Source: CAVPRW01 sp046727435 [NCBI: bacterium] (GTDB taxonomy: Bacteria; Tectomicrobia; Entotheonellia; J063). From it: a DNA stretch of 10,981 bases. Shown one piece after another: positions 1 to 6,120 of this stretch. How positions within the stretch are numbered: position 1 is the first letter of the stretch; the number at the start of each line of letters is the position of its first letter. A program made the translations under genes and the position numbers. Below the pieces are notes generated by a model. That model did no database searches, had not been told where the DNA came from, and was given only the letters and a program-made list of their open reading frames with translations. The stretch covers positions 1 through 10,981 of the forward strand of contig JBKPCR010000436.1 of NCBI GenBank assembly GCA_046727435.1, in the 5' to 3' direction.

Positions 1-390
1 GCCCTTCCCTATCACACGCAGGACGAACTGCTGGATGCCATGACCGAGAGCGTCTATCACCAGCCACCGATCGACTGGTCAACGGTGGCCAATCTTGGGC
101 AATTGCGGGCAATGCCGGAGGTCAAAATCACGGTGAACCTCGCCCAGCAATATGTCAACTTTGGCTACGATGCAACCGCCTTCATTACGCGCTTGGCCGA
201 GATTGCGTGCCACGATAACTTCACTGAGATGCATGCCTTTAAGCACCATCAAGCGATCGTCGAGGAGTTCCATGCGACACGTGAGCCGTGGCGCTGGCGC
301 CACCTCGTCGCGGGGGCCCAGGCGGCAGCGATTTCCTTTGGCAAAAATATGGAAATCTACGAGGAAGCGATCGAACTCCTCCACGCCTAG
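1..390 (+). CDS. C-terminal part of an unrecognised His-rich protein
   Basis: The reading frame is open from the first base to a TAG at 388-390 and shows 129 residues. The true start lies upstream of the window. The ATG at 40 has no ribosome binding site and is probably internal. The visible part looks soluble and mostly helical, with no membrane segment. A histidine-rich stretch lies around residues 83-104 (motifs CHDNFTEMH, FKHHQ and EEFH), followed by an Ala/Gly-rich helix (VAGAQAAAISFGKN) and an acidic end (YEEAIELL). Spaced His, Asp and Glu residues could bind a metal, but that is inference. I do not recognise the family. Codon use is ordinary for the window, and the palindrome at 410-443 lies 20 bp past the stop. 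Confidence 0.7.
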   Translation, partial: ALPYHTQDELLDAMTESVYHQPPIDWSTVANLGQLRAMPEVKITVNLAQQYVNFGYDATAFITRLAEIACHDNFTEMHAFKHHQAIVEEFHATREPWRWRHLVAGAQAAAISFGKNMEIYEEAIELLHA

Positions 391-409
391 CCTGTCACCT
401 TCCTGCCCG

Positions 410-443
410 CCGGGAGCTGCAGCATCGATGCTGCAGCTCCCGG
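410..443. repeat. 34-bp perfect palindrome, possible terminator
   Basis: Bases 410-443 read the same on both strands without a mismatch. The centre is ATCGAT (424-429), and each side carries GCTGCAGC, which is itself palindromic. It starts 20 bp after the stop of the first gene. As RNA it would fold into a very stable stem and could end transcription of that gene. No T-run follows, so a canonical intrinsic terminator is not certain; a protein-binding site or a dispersed palindromic repeat is also possible. Confidence 0.7.
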
Positions 444-1027
444 GTTCTACCCGCGAGAAGCGGTTTTCTCACTATGCTGATGATTAATCGTCACCCCATC
501 GCAGCGTCGTGGTCTGCGCTCGGGCCAAAAGCCTGCCGTGGACTCTGTTGAGCCACAGTCACGAGGCGATGCCACCGCGTCCATCCCTGTCGCGCCTGAC
601 AGCCACTTGCTCTGCTGGGAGACACACCCTGCGCTTCACAGCATGGCCACTGAGTCAAGAAGCGCTCCTGCCTCGAACGAGCGCACAGGTAAAGGCCTCT
701 GTCACCATTCCCAGACACGGTTCAGCGTGCCACATCCGCATTAAGGCGACACATGCCGCATCTTAAAGGATACGTCCTGCACTATAACCGCGTACGGCCT
801 GGGCCATTTCCCTCATACCACTCATCTCGACCCGATTCTGACAGGACACCATACAAGATCTTGACTGATCTGGAGTGTGATTCCAATAAAGCGTTCAATT
901 CCGTCTCATTTTTGAGACTGATCTGATTACTCGTCATAGACGTATAATCGCCTGTACCTTCATGCACAAAATGTCGTATATCGGTGAAGATCGCTCGGAG
1001 AAAAATATCTCTTTACATATAATTCTG
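444..1027. other. Gene-poor spacer without a supported gene
   Basis: No open frame here has a ribosome binding site or recognisable protein. Small structures are visible: a hairpin with GTCTCA/TGAGAC arms and a TTTT loop (903-918); a 10-bp direct repeat GACTGATCTG at 863-872 and 916-925; and a perfect TATAAT at 943-948 with no good -35 partner at normal spacing. A 61-codon minus-strand frame (782-967) lacks a ribosome binding site and is not called. The part at 490-760 may be decayed coding sequence, but no remnant can be named. Confidence 0.5.
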
Positions 1028-1055
1028 TTGCATACACCTTTTCATGTGTTATAGT
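1028..1055 (+). promoter_or_regulatory. Sigma70-type promoter of the small orphan gene
   Basis: A -35 TTGCAT (1028-1033) and a -10 TATAGT (1050-1055) are separated by 16 bp in an AT-rich stretch. Transcription would start near 1062, giving a leader of about 60 nt before the ATG at 1123. Confidence 0.6.
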
Positions 1056-1122
1056 GGACAAGTAGAATGGCACTTGCAGAGACAGCGATGGTGCACATTG
1101 GTAGTAGAGGGAGGTGGAGAAC

Positions 1123-1491
1123 ATGGACGACCGAAAGATGGCGATAGAGTTTGAAGACATTCCCTTAGAAGAGGCTCGTAAAATGGGGCGTGGACCACGG
1201 ATGGATCCCATCCTCTACAACGCCCTCAAGAGCAAAATCTCCTCGCTTTCGAATAACGCGGCGCGTATGAACTTGCCACCAGGTGTGAGTCCCGTTACGA
1301 TGAAGAACCGCATTCTGCGTGTTGCCGGTGAACAGCGTGTACCAGTGACGGTTCGACGCGTGCCAGGAGGATTACTATTCTGGCGTTCAACCGATGAAGA
1401 CATTAAGCAAGCGAAAGAAGTTGCGGCACGTCTACAAGCAGCACAGCAACGACGCCCTGGATCACGACCTGGTCGGAGACCGCGGCGTTAA
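1123..1491 (+). CDS. Small basic orphan protein, 122 aa
   Basis: The ATG at 1123 is chosen because GGGAGG (1109-1114) lies 8 nt upstream; an in-frame GTG at 1114 overlaps that site and is less likely. The protein has three visible parts. An acidic/helical N-terminus covers about residues 1-45. A compact middle covers about 52-92, with a Val/Ile/Arg pattern (VPVTVRRVPGGLLFWRST) that suggests a beta hairpin. A helix from about 91-110 leads into an Arg/Pro/Gly-rich basic tail (last 15 residues). The basic tail would suit nucleic acid binding, but this is inference. There is no signal peptide or membrane segment. I do not recognise the family. It stands alone, with its own promoter and a hairpin about 210 bp downstream. 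Confidence 0.8.
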   Translation: MDDRKMAIEFEDIPLEEARKMGRGPRMDPILYNALKSKISSLSNNAARMNLPPGVSPVTMKNRILRVAGEQRVPVTVRRVPGGLLFWRSTDEDIKQAKEVAARLQAAQQRRPGSRPGRRPRR

Positions 1492-1700
1492 ATGAGGTGT
1501 TGATGGTGCACGACTTCTTCGGGCAAGCTTAGTATGAGCCTCTGGCAGGTTCTCAGCGATCAGCGTAGAGAATGGACTGGGTGGATGCATGATCGAGGAG
1601 GGCGCCAGTGGTGATGGAACACCTAACAAGCTTGGCATTGCAGATCAAAAGAGATGTCTTCACCCAGTCGCAATTCCCTCAGACGCCTGACATCACGCAA

Positions 1701-1737
1701 ACGCCCCCCCCTGTTGCGAGAGATGATGGCGGGGCGT
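1701..1737 (+). terminator. GC-rich hairpin, possible terminator
   Basis: ACGCCCC (1701-1707) pairs with GGGGCGT (1731-1737) around a 23-nt loop, and CTTGGTTGT follows. The T-tract is weak and the loop is long. It lies about 210 bp after the orphan gene. The 1492-1700 stretch before it holds no supported gene. Confidence 0.4.
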
Positions 1738-1779
1738 CTTGGTTGTATGAATAAGATGAACATTGGAGGAGTCGCTTGC

Positions 1780-1831
1780 TTAAATTTTGAATGATAAATT
1801 TAATGAAATTTAAATATTAGTAGTATATATT
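1780..1831. promoter_or_regulatory. AT-rich block with repeated AAATTTAA motifs
   Basis: This block is far more AT-rich than the rest of the window. TTAAATTT at 1780-1787 is followed by AAATTTAA at 1796-1803 and again at 1806-1813, the last two exactly 10 bp (one helical turn) apart. TTGAAT (1787-1792) and TTAAAT (1810-1815) are spaced 17 bp and could form a plus-strand promoter; TATATT at 1826-1831 is another -10-like hexamer. It may be the transcription entry for the protease region, with a leader of nearly 400 nt, or curved DNA bound by a nucleoid protein. Confidence 0.35.
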
Positions 1832-2083
1832 GGAGAAACTAATGGGATCTTTGCTTCGTTGGCGAGCGTTACGAAAAGCATTCTGAACATTAAAGGGCAC
1901 TGTTTGAATGGACTGGTACAGGCAGTTCTTTGCCTGCCGTTTCCTGCGGGTGGTTCCTGCCTCGATTGTGCTTTCTTCTTCCCTAGTTTCACGGAGCACC
2001 AAATCTCCAAGGCTCCTCTCCCTGAGTGGCGAAGCAGCACGTGCCTTCGTTCTCCCGTCGAATACCCATCTGGAAAGCAGTGA
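1832..2083. other. Spacer or long leader without a supported gene
   Basis: Short open frames exist on both strands, but none has a ribosome binding site, recognisable family or convincing composition. The base composition resembles coding DNA more than the AT-rich block before it, so it may be decayed coding sequence or the 5' leader of the protease gene. No transposase or other remnant could be identified. Confidence 0.4.
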
Positions 2084-2167
2084 GACCCCGACTTCGCGGC
2101 GTCTAACGCGTGAAGGTGTGTCTCTCGGGGTCGGGAGGTATGGTGACCCACCTCCCGACCCCGAGAG
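2084..2167 (+). promoter_or_regulatory. Structured leader with 18-bp hairpin ahead of the protease gene
   Basis: The dominant element is a perfect 18-bp stem: arm 2122-2139 (starts CTCTCGGGG) pairs with 2150-2167 (ends CCCCGAGAG) around a 10-nt loop. Upstream, GACCCCGA at 2084-2091 can pair with TCGGGGTC at 2125-2132 inside the left arm, and the same octamer recurs in the right arm at 2157-2164. A smaller imperfect hairpin (CTTCGCG at 2092-2098 with CGCG-T-GAAG at 2107-2115) lies between. These segments compete, as in attenuators. No T-run follows the large stem, and the gene starts 42 nt later. A role in transcript stability or attenuation is inferred. Confidence 0.55.
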
Positions 2168-2209
2168 TGTGAAGTATCCATGAGAGTAGACTTATAGAAG
2201 GAGTAGTGT

Positions 2210-3427
2210 ATGATCAATCGCATGCTGCTAAGCCTTCTCGCCATTATGGCGCTGCCGCTTGGCTACACCGATGTAGTCTGGGCTAAGGAAAGCGGTGTGT
2301 CGATGATTGTCGTGTTTCGTACGCAGGCGACATTTGACAATTTTCGCGACGAGTATCAAGCTGATGAGCGAGAAGGCCGGCACCCTGAAGCATGGAGCTA
2401 CCTCAATCGCGACATCTTGGCAGCCGTCCAAGCCCTTGAAAGGGCGCTAGGATTTCGCGCTGATCATGTCTATAGCGCTGCGCTGCGTGGGTTTGCTGCT
2501 CGCCTGACCGACCAGCAGATTGACCTACTCAAGAGACATCCATGGGTGGCCTACATCGAACGTGACGGCATTATGCGGACGAAAGCGCAGGAGATTCCTT
2601 GGGGCGTCGATCGCATCGAAGCCGATCTCAGCTCCACTCATGCAGGAGATGGTCAGGGCGCCATCAGCAACATCGCGGTCTATATCATCGATAGCGGCAT
2701 CGACTCTGGACAAGGCGATGTCAACGTTGGGGCCCACGTCAAGCTACTGCCATTTCCAGACTTCCTCAATACGGACTGCAATGGTCACGGTACCCATGTT
2801 GCCGGTACAGCCTCCGCCATGGATAACGACCTCGACGTGGTGGGAGTTGCGCCTGGAGTGGCACTGGCTGGTATTAAAGTGCTTTCTTGTCTGGGTACAG
2901 GGCCGACCTCTGCTGTGATCAAAGGGGTGGACTTGGTGACGGCCTATGGTCCTAAACCGGGTGTGGTCAATATGAGTCTGGGGGGAGCGGCCAGCGAAGC
3001 GCTAGACGCAGCAGTGACCAATTCGGTGAACGCTGGCTTCTTCTATGCGGTGGCGGCCGGAAATGAAAGTACTGATGCGTGCAATGGCTCACCGGCGCGC
3101 CTTGGACCCATCGATGGGCTGATGACGGTCGCCGCCACAGATACCAATGAGCAGGAGCCGGGCTTTAGCAACTACGGTAACTGTGTGGACATCTGGGCTC
3201 CAGGGGTCAACATTCTCTCCACCAAGATAGGAGGTGGGACGCAAGTCCTCTCCGGTACCTCAATGGCCTCCCCACATGTGGCTGGGGCAGCAGCCCTGTA
3301 CTTGTCTTCGAATCCAATAGCTACCCCCGCCCAGATTGAGAAGGCCATCAAAGACAATGCTGTGAACACGGGCACCCAAAGTAAGGACGGGCGGGCAATT
3401 ATTCGTCTCAATGTGGGTGGCTTTTAA
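2210..3427 (+). CDS. Secreted subtilisin-family (S8, proteinase K/aqualysin-like) serine protease
   Basis: The 405-aa preproprotein starts at an ATG with AAGGAG (2198-2203) 6 nt upstream. Residues 1-25 are a signal peptide (MINRM, hydrophobic core, likely cleavage after VWA). Residues about 30-120 resemble an I9 propeptide, the intramolecular chaperone and inhibitor (SMIVVFR start, FAARLT and VAYIERD late). The catalytic domain runs from about 128 to the end. The triad is Asp161 (IIDSGID), His193 (NGHGTHVAGT) and Ser351 (GTSMASPHVAG), with the oxyanion-hole Asn285 (VAAGNES). Four cysteines at 190, 227, 291 and 325 are spaced like the two disulfides of aqualysin I, which fits an exported enzyme. 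There is no C-terminal pre-peptidase or anchor domain, so the mature enzyme is probably released outside the membrane and cuts proteins broadly. A BsuPI-type gene follows 42 bp downstream. Confidence 0.96.
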   Translation: MINRMLLSLLAIMALPLGYTDVVWAKESGVSMIVVFRTQATFDNFRDEYQADEREGRHPEAWSYLNRDILAAVQALERALGFRADHVYSAALRGFAARLTDQQIDLLKRHPWVAYIERDGIMRTKAQEIPWGVDRIEADLSSTHAGDGQGAISNIAVYIIDSGIDSGQGDVNVGAHVKLLPFPDFLNTDCNGHGTHVAGTASAMDNDLDVVGVAPGVALAGIKVLSCLGTGPTSAVIKGVDLVTAYGPKPGVVNMSLGGAASEALDAAVTNSVNAGFFYAVAAGNESTDACNGSPARLGPIDGLMTVAATDTNEQEPGFSNYGNCVDIWAPGVNILSTKIGGGTQVLSGTSMASPHVAGAAALYLSSNPIATPAQIEKAIKDNAVNTGTQSKDGRAIIRLNVGGF

Positions 3428-3469
3428 CATCGTGGTCTTTGCGGCCCAAGGCGTGTAAAATCGTCATCA

Positions 3470-3979
3470 ATGCAGCACGACAAAAATGTTAGCCCTGTGT
3501 ACTGCGGCAACATGGATAGCTTGTGCAGGTTGGGAAGGCTGATGTTGAGCGTCGTCCTCTTCATAGGTTGGCTATGGCCACTCAGCCGCCTGGATTCTGG
3601 GGTCGAGATGCGTTCCGAAAGGTCGGATCTTATCCTGCTCCTGACGGCAGATAAGGCGGTCTACGCTGAGGGTGAACCAGTTGAACTCACCCTGCAGGTG
3701 TTGAACCGCGGCCCCCGACCTGTAACCCTGCAATTTCGTGACTCCCAGCGCTATGACTTCCTGATCCGGAACGCACAGGGTCAGGAGGTCTGGCGTTGGT
3801 CAGCCGACCAGATGTTTGCGCAAATGCTCGGCCAGGAAACACTGTCACCTGACGGCGGGAAACTCACGTATCGCATCGTAGCGCGGGCAACGCTGAGGCG
3901 AGGATCATATACCGTCACGGGGGTGGTGCAGGCGATTGACGCCCAGATGTCGGCACGCCTAGAAGTGACTATTCAGTGA
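3470..3979 (+). CDS. Exported BsuPI-domain protein, putative proteinase inhibitor
   Basis: From about residue 53 to the end this resembles the Bacillus subtilis intracellular proteinase inhibitor (BsuPI domain). Shared features are a first strand with 'VELTLQVLN', then TLQFRDSQRYDFLIRN, the QEVWRWSADQMFAQ segment (compare RYRYSKEKMFTQ in BsuPI), LSPDGG and a closing RGSYTVTG. The fold is an all-beta, Ig-like sandwich. Unlike the Bacillus protein, a hydrophobic segment at about residues 24-38 after two arginines indicates a signal peptide or membrane anchor, placing it outside the cytoplasm like the protease just upstream. The start is uncertain: in-frame ATGs at 3470, 3512 and 3542 all lack a well-placed ribosome binding site, and 3512 or 3542 give more typical signal peptides. 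The role as inhibitor of the neighbouring protease is inferred. Its end overlaps the convergent Sua5 gene by 11 bp. Confidence 0.85.
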   Translation: MQHDKNVSPVYCGNMDSLCRLGRLMLSVVLFIGWLWPLSRLDSGVEMRSERSDLILLLTADKAVYAEGEPVELTLQVLNRGPRPVTLQFRDSQRYDFLIRNAQGQEVWRWSADQMFAQMLGQETLSPDGGKLTYRIVARATLRRGSYTVTGVVQAIDAQMSARLEVTIQ

Positions 3980-5012
3980 AGCTTGGCGCGGGGTTGGGAG
4001 GCGAGGCCGCACGCCGAAGGCGGTCCATCACGGCCACCCCCAGGCCTTGCTCTTGAACCCCCTCCACGACGATCACATCAAGTCCCAATCCATCCAGCCC
4101 ACGAAGTGCCGAGAATAGCCCCTGAGCATAGTCTGCCAATGATCCGCTGATGTGTATCACCTCCACGAGGGGGGGGAGGTGGCTGGGCTCAAGCCGATGT
4201 AGGAGGCAACCAACGCGCTTACTGTGCTGCAGAGCTTTGGCTACTGTCGCCTGCACCGTCTCCGCCTGGCCGTTTTCCACGAGCCACACGCGCGCTCTGG
4301 GACTGTAATGGCGGTAGCGTGTCCCTGGAGACCGCCCCCGCTGGGCTAGACTCGTACCTTCCTGCACATAGCCGACCACGGCTTCGATTGCTTCCCGGGC
4401 GATGCCTCCAGGGCGCAGGATGATCGGCGGGATGCATGTCACATCGAGCACTGTCGATTCGAGTCCAATGCGCGTTGGCCCTGCATCCAGGATCAGAGGG
4501 ATGCGCCTACGAAGATCGTCGAAAGCATGTTGGGCGGTGGTAGGACTGGGTAGGCCTGAGCGATTGGCGCTCGGGGCCGCGAGAGGTGTTTTGGCCGCAC
4601 TGATGAGGGCGAGTGCAACGGGATGGGCAGGCATTCGGACGGCCACCGTGGTCAGCCCGGCCGTAGCGAGGTCCGGTACGCGGGAAGTCTTCGGTAGGAT
4701 GAGGGTCAGAGGCCCTGGCCAGAACACCTGCACCAGGCGCTGGGCAATCGCGGGGATGTCCGCCGCCACGAGGGGAAGCTGGTCTCGGCTGTCGAGATGG
4801 AGAATGAGAGGATTGTCGGGTGGCCGGCCTTTCACCGTATAGATGCGACCGAGGGCGATAGGGTTCAATCCATCAGCCCCGAGGCCATACACCGTTTCAG
4901 TGGGAAAGGCCACCAGCTGTCCCGCCCGGATGATCGAGGCTGCCTCCGCAATGGCGGTGCGATCGAGCGCGGTCGGATCGATAGCAACCACGCGGGTGAT
5001 GAATTCGCCCAT
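3969..5012 (-). CDS. sua5: L-threonylcarbamoyladenylate synthase, Sua5 type
   Basis: This 347-aa protein makes threonylcarbamoyl-AMP from threonine, bicarbonate and ATP, the first step of t6A formation at position 37 of ANN-decoding tRNAs. The N-terminal YrdC/Sua5 catalytic domain covers about residues 15-210, with FPTETVYGLGADG (36-48), the KGRPPDNPL nucleotide-site motif (61-69), WPGPLTLIL (98-106), VAVRMPAHP and the SAN motif (148-150). The linker SPGTRYRHYSP (228-238) and a C-terminal Sua5 domain (about 240-335) mark the long Sua5/YwlC form rather than short TsaC. The length equals the family norm. The ATG at 5012 begins at the conserved N-terminus and lies 4 nt after the purC stop, so the two are probably co-transcribed. 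The open frame extends 108 codons further upstream, inside purC, but that part is not Sua5-like. Confidence 0.95.
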   Translation of the reverse strand: MGEFITRVVAIDPTALDRTAIAEAASIIRAGQLVAFPTETVYGLGADGLNPIALGRIYTVKGRPPDNPLILHLDSRDQLPLVAADIPAIAQRLVQVFWPGPLTLILPKTSRVPDLATAGLTTVAVRMPAHPVALALISAAKTPLAAPSANRSGLPSPTTAQHAFDDLRRRIPLILDAGPTRIGLESTVLDVTCIPPIILRPGGIAREAIEAVVGYVQEGTSLAQRGRSPGTRYRHYSPRARVWLVENGQAETVQATVAKALQHSKRVGCLLHRLEPSHLPPLVEVIHISGSLADYAQGLFSALRGLDGLGLDVIVVEGVQEQGLGVAVMDRLRRAASPPNPAPSFTE

Positions 5013-5016
5013 CGCC

Positions 5017-5937
5017 TCACACACCCTGAGGCCGTGTACCGACGAGCATGTAGTAGGCCTCGAGATAGCGTTGGCGGGTTTTCTCGACGATATCATCCGG
5101 CAGCCCAGGTCCAGGAGGCTGCCGATTCCACCCCAAACTAGTAGTATAGTCGCGCACGAATTGCTTATCGAAGCTTGGTTGCGAACGTCCGGGTTGATAA
5201 CCCGCACGTGGCCAATAGCGTGATGAATCCGGAGTGAACAACTCATCGATGAGGATGACTTCACCCTTGTAGAGGCCGAACTCAAACTTGGTATCGGCAA
5301 GGATGAGACCGCAGGCTGCGGCGAACTGGCGGCCATGAGTATATAGCGTCAGGCTGAGGTCGCGCAGACGCTCGGCGATGGGAGAGCCTACCAGTTCCTG
5401 CATGGTCGCAAAGGACATTGGTTCATCATGCATGCCCCCTGGAGCCTTGGTCGTCGGCGTGAATAGCGGTGCGTCGAGGTGCTCCGCCTCCCGCAGGCCG
5501 GCGGGGACAGCGAGATCGCATATCTGCCCGGTGCGGCGATAATCTTCCCAGGCTGATCTCGCCAAATAGCCTCGCACCACACACTCTACCGGCAGCGGTT
5601 CAGCCTTCTGCACGAGCATGCTGCGACCGGCCAACACGTCGCAATATGCCTGGCATGCCTCTGGATAATGCTGTGGATCGACAGCCACCAGATGATTTGG
5701 AACGAGCCCCTGTGTGTGCTCGAACCAAAAGCAAGAGAGTTGGGTGAGAATTTTCCCTTTGCCTGGGACGCCAGTTGGCAAAACGACGTCGAAGACCGAG
5801 ATGCGATCGGTCGCCACGATCAGCAAGGTTTGTCCAAAATCGTAGATATCCCGAACCTTCCCACGGCGGGGCGGCGGTAAGGTGGGGAAGTCAGTGTGCA
5901 GGAGCGCCGCATCGCTGGTGTCAGTATGTGGAGACAT
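5017..5937 (-). CDS. purC: Phosphoribosylaminoimidazole-succinocarboxamide synthase (SAICAR synthetase)
   Basis: PurC condenses CAIR with aspartate using ATP to give SAICAR in de novo purine synthesis in the cytosol. Family motifs are in order: GKVRDIYD (26-33), ATDRISVFD (42-50), the glycine/lysine loop PTGVPGKGK (54-62), VECVVRGYLARSAWEDY (117-133), LILADTKFEFG (211-221), LIDELFTPDSSRYWP (229-243) and QPSFDKQFVRDY (253-264). The 306-aa length matches the longer, roughly 300-aa bacterial and yeast ADE1-like form. The ATG at 5937 is chosen because GGAGGG lies 5 nt upstream; a TTG 8 codons earlier would extend the frame but swallows that site. It lies 183 bp downstream of panC on the same strand, with a hairpin between, and is tightly linked to the Sua5 gene that follows. 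Confidence 0.97.
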   Translation of the reverse strand: MSPHTDTSDAALLHTDFPTLPPPRRGKVRDIYDFGQTLLIVATDRISVFDVVLPTGVPGKGKILTQLSCFWFEHTQGLVPNHLVAVDPQHYPEACQAYCDVLAGRSMLVQKAEPLPVECVVRGYLARSAWEDYRRTGQICDLAVPAGLREAEHLDAPLFTPTTKAPGGMHDEPMSFATMQELVGSPIAERLRDLSLTLYTHGRQFAAACGLILADTKFEFGLYKGEVILIDELFTPDSSRYWPRAGYQPGRSQPSFDKQFVRDYTTSLGWNRQPPGPGLPDDIVEKTRQRYLEAYYMLVGTRPQGV

Positions 5938-6084
5938 CTGCGCCCTCCGAGACTCTCCCAAAATATCCTTCGTTCATTGTGCAGTGGAATTACCTCTTTC
6001 CAGCGTGGGACCGCCATGCTCCTTAAGTTCCTGAGAAACCACGAAACGAGGCTGAGGGCTACAGGACATGACGTAATTAGGGAC

Positions 6085-6112
6085 TCCCCCCATCACTTGT
6101 GCTTTTGGGGGA
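6085..6112 (-). terminator. Hairpin after panC, possible terminator
   Basis: TCCCCC (6085-6090) pairs with GGGGGA (6107-6112) around a 16-nt loop, 8 bp beyond the panC stop. No strong U-run follows on the minus strand, so it may be leaky or may stabilise the transcript. It may separate panC from purC. Confidence 0.4.
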
Positions 6113-6120
6113 CCGAACAA

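Noticed and set aside
782-967. A 61-codon minus-strand frame in the gene-poor spacer
   Set aside because: There is no ribosome binding site or recognisable protein, and it overlaps a hairpin and repeats that look regulatory.
444-2209. An insertion sequence or prophage remnant in the gene-poor stretch
   Set aside because: No transposase or integrase motif, terminal inverted repeats or tRNA could be found on either strand.
1810-2244. A 144-codon minus-strand frame across the protease leader
   Set aside because: It crosses the palindromic leader and the protease start, has no recognisable family and no ribosome binding site.
5013-5336. A 108-codon upstream extension of the Sua5 reading frame
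   Set aside because: It lies wholly inside purC in another frame, is Ser-rich without homology, and the conserved Sua5 N-terminus begins at the ATG at 5012.
5938-5961. A TTG start eight codons before the chosen purC start
   Set aside because: It would place the GGAGGG ribosome binding site inside the gene; the ATG at 5937 sits 5 nt after that site.
5820-6017. A minus-strand frame with TAAGGAG just before its ATG at 6017
   Set aside because: The spacing of one base is too short for translation and the frame runs out of phase through the purC N-terminus.
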